Assembly: GCA_012517765.1 (NCBI GenBank)
Contig: JAAYUI010000003.1
Coordinates: 62,001 to 126,000, forward strand
Source of the DNA: Caldisericales bacterium
GTDB lineage: Bacteria; Caldisericota; Caldisericia; JAAYUI01
Length of the DNA stretch: 64,000 nucleotides
Reading direction: 5' to 3'
In this document: in pieces, positions 9,701 through 19,869 of the stretch
How positions within the stretch are numbered: the stretch's first letter is position 1
Layout of the letters: the number at the start of each line of letters is the position of its first letter
Program-made: the position numbers and the translations under genes
The notes under the pieces: generated by a model
Database searches by the model: none
What the model was told of the DNA's origin: nothing
What the model saw: only the letters and a program-made list of their open reading frames with translations

Positions 9701-10093
9701 CAGGGCAAGGACACCCTCCGAGTATTTTGCCAGCGTATCATAGTCGACCCTTGGCTTGTAGTAGAAGCCCCTGATGTTGGCCTCTGTCACAAGTCTCATG
9801 ATGTTCTCGTAGCCCTTGTTGTTTTCTGCGAGAAGAACCAGGTGGTACATCCCGCCCCTGGTTTCTTTTGATTCCATATTTTGAGGTGCTACATAGAACT
9901 CACAACCCATGATCGGCTTGATCTTCTGTTTTGTGCATGCCTTGTAGAAATCAATTGCACCATACATTGTTCCGTGATCGGTCAATGCAATGGCTGGCAT
10001 GCCCAGCTTTGCCGCCCTGGCTGCCATCTCATAGACCTTGATGGCGCCATCCAGGAGCGAGAATTCGGAATGGTTATGCAAATGAACAAACAT
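6725..10093 (-). CDS. dnaE: DNA polymerase III alpha subunit
   Basis: This is the replicative polymerase of 1122 residues. The PHP domain is at the N-terminus (HLHNHSEFSLLDG, then ALTDHGTMYG), with metal-binding histidines present. The polymerase active site shows GPGRGSGAASLVSYCL and PDFDIDFDD, and the C-terminal part carries helix-hairpin-helix and OB-fold regions. The length and order match DnaE1-type alpha, not PolC. Its ATG has no Shine-Dalgarno site and lies 7 nt after a -10 box, suggesting a leaderless message. It heads the run that continues into phosphofructokinase and the kinase. Confidence 0.97.
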   Translation of the reverse strand: MFVHLHNHSEFSLLDGAIKVYEMAARAAKLGMPAIALTDHGTMYGAIDFYKACTKQKIKPIMGCEFYVAPQNMESKETRGGMYHLVLLAENNKGYENIMRLVTEANIRGFYYKPRVDYDTLAKYSEGVLALTACISGEVPEKLLLDDEEGAKKALGTYKEIFNNRLWVELQDHGLKEEISVMPKLIELAKNFELPVVATQDAHYLEHADAEAHDILLCIQTLSKQDDPDRMKFANDEFYLKTPGQMQELFKWIPEAVTNTLEIADRCNVTIELGKPHPPKFTDIGNDDPEAHKQFLWDLVNKGASWRFGCAISQDIRDRLDYEMKIIEQTGFVDYFLVVWDFIKYAKDHDVGVGPGRGSGAASLVSYCLNITDVNPLEYGLFFERFLNPDRISPPDFDIDFDDTKRDRVIKYVTQKYGEDSVAQVATFGRMEARAVLRDVGRALGFSYGDMDKIAKLVPFGAELEEALAGVPQLREIQQQNDKTKKLFEVAKRLEGVVRNFSTHAAGVVMADKPLYCYVPLQLDKEGKRVTQFEKNAVEELGILKVDFLGLRNISVINNACETIGKRTGKKLDIDSVPLDDQATYQTLQAGDTTGVFQLESSGMRRYLRELKPTVIQDIIAMVALYRPGPMEFIPQFIGGKHGEIVTRYLDPCLEPILEGTYGVAVYQEQVIQIARDFAGFTLGQGDILRKAVAKKIPELLAEQKRLFIERASQNSKNPQIAEEVFKFIEPFAGYGFNRAHSTCYGLLAYKTAYLKTHYKLEYYTAILTSYVGNEDRIKDMYEECRKSGLNVLPPDINKSEWTFEVEGNAIRYGLGALKNVGEVAVEAIIAERKSGGPFKNFEDFQKRCEGNKANKKVIESLIKAGVFDAFNEDRGHLLKKFSNGGGQAAFSLFAPQKQEEEPPTPKEEILAMEKEIMGFYMSDHPMRPYEKYIATIDHTDIATLGEVEEGSSIIILGIITSFRRAKSKKGNPIATCTLEDLTGICSITAFGKAYETLSDHLEDEGIVMIRGKIESKEGQPKIIAEEYIKTINTSDIQVSKGDETFVINVQVNLETQYHLLEKIKELAISKGNGQNPLVLFLAKGGQKIRMETDKECWIADHSVIPAFKELVGPNQVWLSKN

Positions 10094-10128
10094 TGGTTAG
10101 ATTTTACAATATAAGGCGCACTTATCAA
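10094..10128 (-). promoter_or_regulatory. dnaE promoter, predicted leaderless start
   Basis: On the minus strand the -35 box is TTGATA (10128-10123), the spacer is 16 nt and the -10 box is TAAAAT (10106-10101). Seven nt (CTAACCA) then precede the dnaE ATG. Using the spacing of the rnpB promoter, transcription would start at the A of the ATG. No purine-rich ribosome site is present. The rest of the 181-nt gap to the next gene is AT-rich and shows no other clear element. Confidence 0.6.
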
Positions 10129-10274
10129 TGCAGAAGGGGTAACAGGTTGATATTATTAAGTAATTTGATTGGAAGAATAAAACACACTCTTATTTTAAAC
10201 CAATTAAAATGAAAATCTGCTCATTTGAAGCACTGCTCTTGACATAAAGCATACAATTAATTTGGAGGTGGGAA

Positions 10275-10598
10275 ATGAATGATAATACCCCATATAGAGA
10301 CGAAGTTGTTAATGATGAAGATAGACACGAGAAAAAAGACTACTTAGATTATTTATCTAGATTAGTTGATATAGCAAAGCGTTCCGTTGCCCAACATGGA
10401 AAATTAGAGAAACATCTTTACAAAGAAAATAATGGATTATCAGAAGGTATAATTGATGGTTTGATGAATATTGCTCAAAATAAACAAGAAGATAATAAGG
10501 ATAAAGTTTTTGCTGATGCTCTACTTTTTATAATTGTTCTCCTATTACATCCTGATCTTACTGCTAAAGATTATTCTCCATATCATGAGAATATATAA
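10275..10598 (+). CDS. Hypothetical protein, AT-rich orphan
   Basis: This 107-residue product is not recognised. The N-terminal half is highly charged (acidic and lysine-rich, likely helical), and a hydrophobic stretch near residues 80-93 (FADALLFIIVLLL) could be a buried helix or a membrane segment. The ribosome site GGAGGTGGG lies 2-3 nt before the ATG, which supports translation. Base use is unlike the neighbours: bases 10321-10380 contain only 17 G or C, and codons such as AAT, GAT and TTA dominate. A TTGACA lies 35 nt upstream without a convincing -10 box. Transfer from another genome is likely. Confidence 0.65.
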   Translation: MNDNTPYRDEVVNDEDRHEKKDYLDYLSRLVDIAKRSVAQHGKLEKHLYKENNGLSEGIIDGLMNIAQNKQEDNKDKVFADALLFIIVLLLHPDLTAKDYSPYHENI

Positions 10599-10605
10599 AT
10601 AATTT

Positions 10606-11811
10606 TTAGTTTTTTGGAACCGAACATTCAGTCAATTTCTCAAGTTTTGGCCCGAGTGTCTGTGGCTCGGCCTGCAAGACCGATATCTTTTCGCACCCGT
10701 TGAATTTTGCAAAGTCGGCCAACTTTTTTGCGATTGTGTCGAGTGGTTTTGAAAGTGCTGCCTTCTTGTCCAGCATTATTTTTTGGACAAGCAGTGTTCT
10801 GGATTTTCTCTCAGCTTTGGCGTCCAGGAGACCAACAAAGTCTGCCCCCAAAAGTATCGGGAGGGCAAAATATCCAAATTTCCTTTTGCTTTGTGGAACG
10901 TAGCATTCAAGAGAGTATTCCAGACCAAATATTTTCCCCAGCCGATCCCGTCTTATTGTTGCATTGTCAAATGGCGAAAGAATGTTGCAGTTGAGGTCAT
11001 TCTTTTCCTCATCAGCTGAAAGGTTGTTTGCCAGGCAATAATATGTGCCGTCCAGCCCCTCAATTTCCACTTCAACTGCATCGCCTTCTTCAATCATCTC
11101 CTGCAGGGCCTTTTTCATGGCTACTTTGTTCCTTCTCATCCAGCAGATGTCCTGGATGTTTGCGAAGCCGAGTGTTCTCAATACTGCCCTGACCCTGAAC
11201 TTTGCAAGCCCAGCTTCATCCGGTTTTTCCAGGTTTGTTGAGGATGGTATCACCCTCTCCGGAAGATCATAGTATCGCTGGAAATTTTTTCTGTGCGACA
11301 CCATCAGTTCACCTATCCAGAAAAGTGCTTCCAGCACTTGTTTTGCCGGTTTCCACCCCCACCATGGGCCTCTTTCAAAATTCTCTGGTGTTTCAAAGTC
11401 TGATGATGACAGAGCACCTTCTCGTCTTATCCTGTCCAGCACTTGTACTGACAATTCCTTGTAAGTATCAAGCACTGTTTTGACATCATCTCTTTGCCTG
11501 TGCACTTCCATTACAGGAATCGAGTACCTGAAATCGGACATTGGGAGAAAAGATGCCGCGTGACCCCAGTATTCAAAGATTTTCCTATCTTTTGCCTGCA
11601 GTTCGTGGAGGTGCTCTTTTTTGTGGTCAGGACACCTTGACCAGAAAACATGATGGTGGGCGCGTTCTATGACGGAAATGGTGTCGATTTGAACATAGCC
11701 AAGGTGCTCGAGGGCCTTTAGCGCTCCTGTTTTGCCTTTGCCTGCGGGTTTGTCAAGCAGCTGGCATTTTATGATCGTCTGTTTCGCTTGCGAAAGAGGT
11801 ATTTTTGTCAT
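10606..11811 (-). CDS. YcaQ/AlkX-like DNA glycosylase (winged-helix, HTH_42 family)
   Basis: The 401-residue product matches the YcaQ/AlkZ family of winged-helix DNA glycosylases that excise damaged bases or unhook interstrand crosslinks. The family's catalytic Q-x-D pattern is visible early (YVQIDTISVIERAHHH), followed by WSR and EYWGHAASF, and a late SPFDN motif. The ATG at 11811 was chosen because the conserved domain begins right after it; the longer reading would run through the glmM terminator and into glmM. It converges on the AT-rich orphan with 7 nt between stops and no terminator. Confidence 0.85.
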   Translation of the reverse strand: MTKIPLSQAKQTIIKCQLLDKPAGKGKTGALKALEHLGYVQIDTISVIERAHHHVFWSRCPDHKKEHLHELQAKDRKIFEYWGHAASFLPMSDFRYSIPVMEVHRQRDDVKTVLDTYKELSVQVLDRIRREGALSSSDFETPENFERGPWWGWKPAKQVLEALFWIGELMVSHRKNFQRYYDLPERVIPSSTNLEKPDEAGLAKFRVRAVLRTLGFANIQDICWMRRNKVAMKKALQEMIEEGDAVEVEIEGLDGTYYCLANNLSADEEKNDLNCNILSPFDNATIRRDRLGKIFGLEYSLECYVPQSKRKFGYFALPILLGADFVGLLDAKAERKSRTLLVQKIMLDKKAALSKPLDTIAKKLADFAKFNGCEKISVLQAEPQTLGPKLEKLTECSVPKN

Positions 11812-11831
11812 TTTTTTTGGCCTAAAATTAA

Positions 11832-11859
11832 AAATCCCGACCAGCGATGGTCGGGATTT
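11832..11859 (-). terminator. Rho-independent terminator of the infC-rpmI-rplT-glmM run
   Basis: An 11-bp perfect stem (AAATCCCGACC / GGTCGGGATTT) with a 6-nt loop begins 5 nt past the glmM stop. On the minus strand it is followed by a T-rich tail (TTAATTTTA), as expected for intrinsic termination. It separates glmM from the YcaQ-like gene. Confidence 0.85.
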
Positions 11860-11863
11860 AGGT

Positions 11864-13180
11864 TCACACTCCGTATCTGAATTTGATTTTTTCTGTCGTG
11901 TCGAAAGCGATTTCCTTGCAGAGCGTTTCATCGACAGCTTCAACCATTACTCTTATCAGGGCCTCGGTTCCGGAAGATCTGATTAATATTCTCCCGTGTT
12001 TTCCAAGCCTTTCCTGCGCCTTTTGGGTGAGTTCTGCAACCAGCGGAGAATTCATTGCTTCCTCGCGGTCTCCCACTTTCACATTCAGGAGGATTTGCGG
12101 ATATTCCGGAATCATGTCCAGCTCATCCGAAAGATCTGCGCCTGTTTCTTTCAGAGCCTCAACAAGAGAAATGGCCGAAAGCGTTCCATCGCCTGTCGTT
12201 GTCCTGTCTGCAATTATTATGTGGCCGGACTGCTCTCCGCCCAGATTGAGACCTTTCTCGGTCATTCTCTGGTGGACATATCTGTCGCCGACCTTTGTTC
12301 TCTCCATCTTTATGCCATGGGCAGCAAGGTGTTCTTCAAGGCCGAGGTTGGTCATGACAGTTGTAACAATGGCTATTCCTGGTAAACGGCCCTTTTTTAC
12401 CATGTACTTGGCCAGGATGCCCATCATCTTGTCGCCATCAACAACCCTGCCCTGCGAGTCGCAGGCGATGCACCTGTCGCCGTCGCCATCAAAAGCAAAA
12501 CCCATCTCTGCTTTTTGTTCCAGGACGGTTTTGCAGAGCATGTGCGGCATTGTTGACCCACAATCGACGTTTATCCTTGATCCATCCGGTTCAGCATTGA
12601 TTGCAACAACGTCTGCTCCAAGTTTTTTAAAAAGTTTGGGTGCCACGGCATAAGTGGCGCCGTAAGCACAATCTAGGACGATTTTTCTGCCTCCCAGATC
12701 TAGATTGAAGAAAGAAGCAATGTCCTGGCAATAGCGTTCACAAAGGTCAATATTTTTTGTGAAAGTGCCCCTTGCATGGCCGTTTGGTTTTTGGGACAGC
12801 CTTGCTTCTATCTGGTCTTCTTCTTCGTCTCTTAGTTTTACGCCCTGTGGTGAAAAAAATTTGATTCCATTGTATTCAATGGGGTTGTGGGACGCCGAAA
12901 TGACGGCCCCAAAATGACCTGTTTCCTTGCAAAGCCTTGCAAGGCCGGGTGTCGGTATTATTCCTACCGAAACAACATCGCACCCGCCGGAGACAAAACC
13001 GCTTGCCAGTGCTGATTCAATCATGTCACCTGAAAGCCTTGTGTCTTTGCCAACCAAGACCTTCCCATCTTTTGTGAAAAATTGCTGGGATGCTGCAAAA
13101 GCAAGACGGGAGACGAGCTCCTCGTTGAGTTCGTCTCCCGCTATTCCCCTGACGCCATCAGTGCCAAAAAGTCTTGGCAT
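11864..13180 (-). CDS. glmM: Phosphoglucosamine mutase
   Basis: GlmM interconverts glucosamine 6-phosphate and glucosamine 1-phosphate on the way to UDP-GlcNAc for peptidoglycan. The 438-residue product shows all four family loops: phospho-acceptor Ser97 in ISASHNP, metal-binding FDGDGDR, the sugar loop GGEQSGH and the phosphate loop RSSGTE. The GTDGVRG start is typical. It begins directly after the rplT stop (TAG then ATG) with no clear ribosome site, so translation is probably coupled to L20. GlmS, the preceding enzyme of the pathway, is encoded in the same window near 60 kb. Confidence 0.96.
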   Translation of the reverse strand: MPRLFGTDGVRGIAGDELNEELVSRLAFAASQQFFTKDGKVLVGKDTRLSGDMIESALASGFVSGGCDVVSVGIIPTPGLARLCKETGHFGAVISASHNPIEYNGIKFFSPQGVKLRDEEEDQIEARLSQKPNGHARGTFTKNIDLCERYCQDIASFFNLDLGGRKIVLDCAYGATYAVAPKLFKKLGADVVAINAEPDGSRINVDCGSTMPHMLCKTVLEQKAEMGFAFDGDGDRCIACDSQGRVVDGDKMMGILAKYMVKKGRLPGIAIVTTVMTNLGLEEHLAAHGIKMERTKVGDRYVHQRMTEKGLNLGGEQSGHIIIADRTTTGDGTLSAISLVEALKETGADLSDELDMIPEYPQILLNVKVGDREEAMNSPLVAELTQKAQERLGKHGRILIRSSGTEALIRVMVEAVDETLCKEIAFDTTEKIKFRYGV

Positions 13181-13537
13181 CTAGTTCTTGAGATTGGCCT
13201 TTGCAAGCTCCACGAGCTTGGTGAAGGCATTTGCGTCTTCAATGGCAAGCTTTGCAAGTATCTTGCGGTCTATTTCGCAGCCGGCGCTGTTGAGCCCGGC
13301 AATAAGGCGGCTGTAGGTGATACCATTCAGTCTTGCTGCTGCATTGATCCTTGCAATCCAGAGTCTCCTGAAATCGCGCTTTCTTTGCCTTCTGTGGATA
13401 AATTCGTATCTTTCAGCGTGAAGGACCTGTTCTTTTGCTATCTTGAAGCGCCTGTGAGCAGCACCAAAGAAACCAGATGCCCTGTTTAATACTTTTTTCC
13501 TCCTGCGTCTTGCAACAATTCCACCCTTTACGCGCAT
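13181..13537 (-). CDS. rplT: 50S ribosomal protein L20
   Basis: The 118-residue, strongly basic product is L20, an early 23S rRNA assembly protein. It has the long basic N-terminal arm (VARRRRKKVL) and the conserved RRDFRRLWIARINAA-type core, here KRDFRRLWIARINAAAR. It follows rpmI by 3 nt in the usual infC-rpmI-rplT order. In many bacteria L20 represses this operon by binding its leader, which makes the long infC leader here a candidate target. Confidence 0.98.
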   Translation of the reverse strand: MRVKGGIVARRRRKKVLNRASGFFGAAHRRFKIAKEQVLHAERYEFIHRRQRKRDFRRLWIARINAAARLNGITYSRLIAGLNSAGCEIDRKILAKLAIEDANAFTKLVELAKANLKN

Positions 13538-13540
13538 CTT

Positions 13541-13783
13541 CTAGTCCTCCTTTTTCTCGTTTCTGATCTTGCGTCCCTTCACTCCAACTGGGAGGAGGCA
13601 CTTCATCAGGCGAATCATTGTTTTGTCAACATCTTTAAGACGCATCTTGCGCTTGGTTTCTCCCCTGTTTTTGTGTTCAAGCAAGTGGGAAAAGCCGGCA
13701 CCCTGACTGCGGAGCTTGCCGGTTCCGGTGACGCGGAAGCGTTTTTTTGCTGAGCCTTTTGATTTGATCTTGAGCTTTGGCAT
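13541..13783 (-). CDS. rpmI: 50S ribosomal protein L35
   Basis: The product is L35, recognised by the MPKLKIKSKGSAKKRF start and the basic SHLLEHKNRGETKRKMR segment. At 80 residues it is longer than the usual 64-67, with extra lysine- and arginine-rich sequence at the C-terminus (GVKGRKIRNEKKED). It lies between infC (12 nt upstream) and rplT (3 nt downstream) and is certainly in their operon. Confidence 0.97.
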   Translation of the reverse strand: MPKLKIKSKGSAKKRFRVTGTGKLRSQGAGFSHLLEHKNRGETKRKMRLKDVDKTMIRLMKCLLPVGVKGRKIRNEKKED

Positions 13784-13795
13784 ACATCACCTCTC

Positions 13796-14326
13796 TTATT
13801 TTATTTCCTTCTCTTTTTGTTTTGTCGGGGCGATCATCATGTGCATGTTTCTTCCGTCAACTTTTGGCATCTGTTCGATCATCCCGAGGCTTGCGACGTC
13901 ATTTGCGATACGGTCAAGGAGAGCACGTCCCTGGTCCTTGTGCATCATCTCGCGGCCCCTGAACCTTATGACAATCTTTGTGCGGTGACCATTGAGCAGA
14001 AACCGTCTTATGTGGCCAACTTTTGTCTGGTAATCGTTTTCGTCAACAGAAAGTGAAAACTGCATTTCCTTGATGTCCACCGATGACTGTTTCCTGCGGT
14101 TTTCTTTTTGTTTTTTCTCCAGCTCGTACTTGTATTTTCCATAATCCAGCAATTTGCATACTGGTGGATCAGAATTTGGTGATATCTCTACCAAGTCAAG
14201 CCCTTTGAGGACCGCCATTTCAAGTGCTTTTCTAATGTCGACGATTCCGACCTGCTTGCCTTCATCGTCAATCATTCGCACTTCGCGTGCACGAATCTCC
14301 TTATTTGTGCGCAACTTCTTTTCGAT
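13796..14326 (-). CDS. infC: Translation initiation factor IF-3, ATC start
   Basis: IF-3 checks start codon-anticodon pairing on the 30S subunit. The N-domain (NKEIRAREVRMIDDEGKQVG), the linker and the C-domain (VKIRFRGRE-like, here IVIRFRGREMMH) are all present. The start chosen is ATC at 14326: AGGAGG lies 6 nt before it and the frame continues as EKKLRTNKEIRA. The nearest in-frame common start is a TTG four codons later, 18 nt from the ribosome site. The ATG inside the site is out of frame. Rare AUU/AUC/AUA starts are the known basis of infC autoregulation, so this assignment fits the family. Confidence 0.93.
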   Translation of the reverse strand: MEKKLRTNKEIRAREVRMIDDEGKQVGIVDIRKALEMAVLKGLDLVEISPNSDPPVCKLLDYGKYKYELEKKQKENRRKQSSVDIKEMQFSLSVDENDYQTKVGHIRRFLLNGHRTKIVIRFRGREMMHKDQGRALLDRIANDVASLGMIEQMPKVDGRNMHMMIAPTKQKEKEIK

Positions 14327-14338
14327 TGCATACCTCCT

Positions 14339-14414
14339 GTCGCCCGGAGCGACTTGTCAATACAATTTGCGTACCGCTTGCGTCATGACCTGGGGATTGT
14401 CCGCCAGGTGGACA
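14339..14414 (-). promoter_or_regulatory. infC leader with candidate regulatory hairpins
   Basis: The untranslated leader of about 105 nt holds three hairpins on the minus strand. A 5-bp stem GTCGC/GCGAC (14353-14339) abuts the AGGAGG ribosome site, and its loop carries CTCC, which could pair with the site instead. Further upstream, ACCTGG/CCAGGT (14409-14388) and TGTCC/GGACA (14414-14398) share bases and cannot both form. This looks like a site for control by IF-3 itself or by L20; no established leader family was matched. Confidence 0.45.
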
Positions 14415-14438
14415 GCGCATGCCGCCACTTGGTTGAAA

Positions 14439-14467
14439 ATTCTAAGTCCCGCAAAAAATGAAGTCAA
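14439..14467 (-). promoter_or_regulatory. infC-rpmI-rplT-glmM promoter
   Basis: On the minus strand the -35 box is TTGACT (14467-14462), the spacer is exactly 17 nt and the -10 box is TAGAAT (14444-14439). This is close to the sigma-70 consensus. Transcription would start near 14431, giving a leader of about 105 nt before infC. It diverges from the maeB promoter about 20 bp away. Confidence 0.75.
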
Positions 14468-14487
14468 GTAAAAAAATGATTTTTGAC

Positions 14488-14515
14488 TTTCAATTTTAGT
14501 GCATTTCCCTATCAT
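14488..14515 (+). promoter_or_regulatory. maeB-to-glnA directon promoter (candidate)
   Basis: TTTCAA (14488-14493), a 16-nt spacer and TATCAT (14510-14515) form a plausible sigma-70 promoter. TTGACT overlaps at 14483 but would give a 21-nt spacer. A leader of about 25 nt with AAGGAG before the maeB ATG follows. This is the only clear promoter seen for the 20-kb run downstream. Confidence 0.5.
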
Positions 14516-14547
14516 ATTCACCCGTCAGGAAACCAAGGAGATGAAAC

Positions 14548-17529
<2,982 letters not shown>

Positions 17530-17537
17530 GAGGAACG

Positions 17538-19451
17538 ATGATTACTGTTAACTGTTCAGGAAAATCTGCCCAGATAGAAAAGGGCTCAAACATATTCCAG
17601 GCGCTAAAAGCGCTTGAGTTGCCAACAAAAAATCTTGTTGCCGCAAAAATTGGTGACAGGTTGGTTGATCTTTCAACCATTCTTGAAGAAAACACAAGTT
17701 TTGAGGTTATATCAATTGATTCACCTGAGGGAAGAGACATCCTGCTCCACTCCTCGGCCCATCTCATGGCTGCTGCAATCAACAAGCTTTTCCCCGGGAC
17801 CAAATTTGCCATTGGCCCATCAATCAAGGACGGATTTTATTACGACCTTGATCTCCCAAGGCCGCTGATCGAGGAGGACCTTCCAAAAATAGAGGCCGAG
17901 ATGAAAAAGATCTCGGATGAAAACATCAAGTTTGTGCGCAAGACAATGACAAAAGAGGATGCACTTGCATTTTTTGGGGTAAGGAGCGACAACTACAAGG
18001 TGGAACTGATTCATGACATACCTGACCCAACTGTTTCCATATACGAGCTTGGCGATTTTATTGATCTTTGCAGAGGCCCGCACCTTCCATCGTCTGGCTA
18101 CATCAAACACTTCAAACTCATGAGTATTGCAGGTGCTTATTGGAGAGGTGACGAAAAGAGGCAGATGCTCACAAGAATCTACGGCACTTCTTATTCGACA
18201 AAAGATGGCCTGGAAGAGCACATAAAACGCCTTGAGGAAATAGCAAAGAGAGACCACAGAATACTTGGCAAACAGCTTGAGCTGTTCATCATCGACGAGC
18301 ATGTCGGTGGCGGCCTAGTAATCTGGCAGCCGAATGGTGCTGTTGTCAGGGAAATAATCGAAAATTTCTGGAGGGCGGAGCACAGGAAACGGGGATATGA
18401 GATTGTTTATAGCCCTCATGTTGGAAAAGCTGATCTCTGGAGGACATCGGGCCATTTGGGTTTTTATGCAGACAATATGTATCCTGCGATGGAGCTTGAA
18501 ACTGTAGAATACTATGCAAGGCCGATGAATTGTCCTTTCCACATGGTCAATTATGCTTCAAAGGTCAGGTCATACAGGGACCTGCCATACAGGACCGCAG
18601 AACTCGGCACTGTCTATCGGTTTGAGCGTTCTGGCGCCCTTCACGGTCTTTTGAGGGTCAGGGGTTTTACGCAGGATGATGCCCATATTTTCTGCACTCC
18701 TGAACAACTCAAGCAGGAGGTTGTCGGTGTGGTCAAGTTTGCCATACACTTGCTCGAAACGTTTGGCTTCAAGAAATACGAAATATTCCTTTCCACAAGA
18801 CCGAAAGAGGGCTATGTTGGCGAAATAGAAAAATGGGACATTGCTGAAAATACCCTGAGAGAAGCACTAAGTGAAATGGGTTTATCGTTTGATGTTGATG
18901 AGGGTGGTGGTGCATTCTATGGGCCAAAAATAGACATCAAGATAGTCGATGCCCTTGGAAGACCGTGGCAGTGCACGACTTGCCAGTTCGATTTCAACAA
19001 TCCGGAGAGGTTTGACCTTACATATACCGGAGAAGATGGAAAAGAGCACAGGCCATATACTATCCACAGGGCCCTGCTTGGCTCGATGGAACGCTTCATG
19101 GGTTGCCTCATCGAACATTATGCTGGAGCATTCCCTGTATGGCTGGCACCAACCCAGGTTGTCATTGTTCCAATAATTGATGGTGTTCTTGATTATTGCC
19201 GGTCTCTAAAGGACAGGCTGTTTGATGCTGGTATAAGAATCAGGATTGATGAAGGCTCGGACAGGATGAATGCCAAAATAAGAAATGCAGAGCTGAAAAA
19301 AGTGCCCTATGTTGTTGTGGTCGGCGCCAAAGAGGCCGAGGCCGGGAAGGTATCGGTCAGGAGGCATGGGAAAGGAGATCTGGGGCAAATGACAACTGAA
19401 GAATTTGAGGCGAGGCTACTTGCTGAAATAAAAGAGAGGTCCATTGAATAA
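17538..19451 (+). CDS. thrS: Threonine-tRNA ligase
   Basis: This is a full-length 637-residue class II synthetase. It has a TGS domain (about 1-60), the editing domain with HSSAHL and CRGPHLPSSG (about 70-230), the catalytic core with motif 2 (YRFERSGALHGLLRVRGFTQDDAH) and motif 3 near GSMERFMGCLIEH, and the anticodon-binding domain. Catalytic zinc ligands include the Cys in RPMNCPFH. An AGGAGG-like site precedes the ATG by 5 nt. It lies 8 nt after the HD gene, so there is no room for a T-box leader; regulation must occur at the operon level or elsewhere. Confidence 0.98.
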   Translation: MITVNCSGKSAQIEKGSNIFQALKALELPTKNLVAAKIGDRLVDLSTILEENTSFEVISIDSPEGRDILLHSSAHLMAAAINKLFPGTKFAIGPSIKDGFYYDLDLPRPLIEEDLPKIEAEMKKISDENIKFVRKTMTKEDALAFFGVRSDNYKVELIHDIPDPTVSIYELGDFIDLCRGPHLPSSGYIKHFKLMSIAGAYWRGDEKRQMLTRIYGTSYSTKDGLEEHIKRLEEIAKRDHRILGKQLELFIIDEHVGGGLVIWQPNGAVVREIIENFWRAEHRKRGYEIVYSPHVGKADLWRTSGHLGFYADNMYPAMELETVEYYARPMNCPFHMVNYASKVRSYRDLPYRTAELGTVYRFERSGALHGLLRVRGFTQDDAHIFCTPEQLKQEVVGVVKFAIHLLETFGFKKYEIFLSTRPKEGYVGEIEKWDIAENTLREALSEMGLSFDVDEGGGAFYGPKIDIKIVDALGRPWQCTTCQFDFNNPERFDLTYTGEDGKEHRPYTIHRALLGSMERFMGCLIEHYAGAFPVWLAPTQVVIVPIIDGVLDYCRSLKDRLFDAGIRIRIDEGSDRMNAKIRNAELKKVPYVVVVGAKEAEAGKVSVRRHGKGDLGQMTTEEFEARLLAEIKERSIE

Positions 19452-19836
19452 ACTGACTCTGGCCTGGCTGGCACTTGCCATTCTCGGTGGCGCCACCTTT
19501 GGCCTTGTTGGCTGGCTGGTTGTTGGAATTTCCTCCCCGCCTTTCTCAAACTCTATTCTTTTTGGTCTTGTTGTTTTGGGCCTCATACCTGGGATCTTCG
19601 GTGTTTTTGGGTTGAGGTTTGCGGGCCTTGTTGGAATAATTGGCATTCCTCTCACATTGCTATGGGCCATCATTGACGCCTTCTTCTTCCATGGCGGCTA
19701 TATCTGGCCATTCTTTTTCATGATGAATATGGCCCAGGGGGTTGTTCTTTCGATTGGGATCGGTTGTCTGGCCGAATTTTTCCTCTGTTTCAGAAAACCA
19801 AGGAAAAGAAGGAATTACGCCTATGGCGTTGACTGA
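19444..19836 (+). CDS. Small integral membrane protein, unknown function
   Basis: The 130-residue product has four hydrophobic segments (about 4-27, 37-55, 57-77, 83-107) with glycine-rich helices and a basic C-terminal tail (FRKPRKRRN). No family was recognised. Translation starts at a TTG that overlaps the thrS stop by 8 nt (TTGAATAA), which suggests coupling. It is followed by a small zinc-finger gene 33 nt later. Confidence 0.7.
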   Translation: MNKLTLAWLALAILGGATFGLVGWLVVGISSPPFSNSILFGLVVLGLIPGIFGVFGLRFAGLVGIIGIPLTLLWAIIDAFFFHGGYIWPFFFMMNMAQGVVLSIGIGCLAEFFLCFRKPRKRRNYAYGVD

Positions 19837-19869
19837 AAATCGCAGTCGGCCTAAAATTGGCAGTCCAAA

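Noticed and set aside
10094-10274. tRNA or small RNA gene in the larger intergenic gaps
   Set aside because: No cloverleaf-like segments, TTCGA-type loops or CCA ends were seen in this or the other gaps.
10251-10275. Promoter for the AT-rich orphan gene based on TTGACA near 10240
   Set aside because: No acceptable -10 box at 15-19 nt spacing; TACAAT is only about 8 nt from the -35 box.
11883-12653. Plus-strand open frame of 256 codons opposite glmM
   Set aside because: Antisense shadow of a highly conserved enzyme gene; no initiation signal.
14312-14314. TTG as the infC start codon
   Set aside because: It is 18 nt from the AGGAGG site, whereas an in-frame ATC lies at 6 nt and IF-3 genes often use such rare starts.
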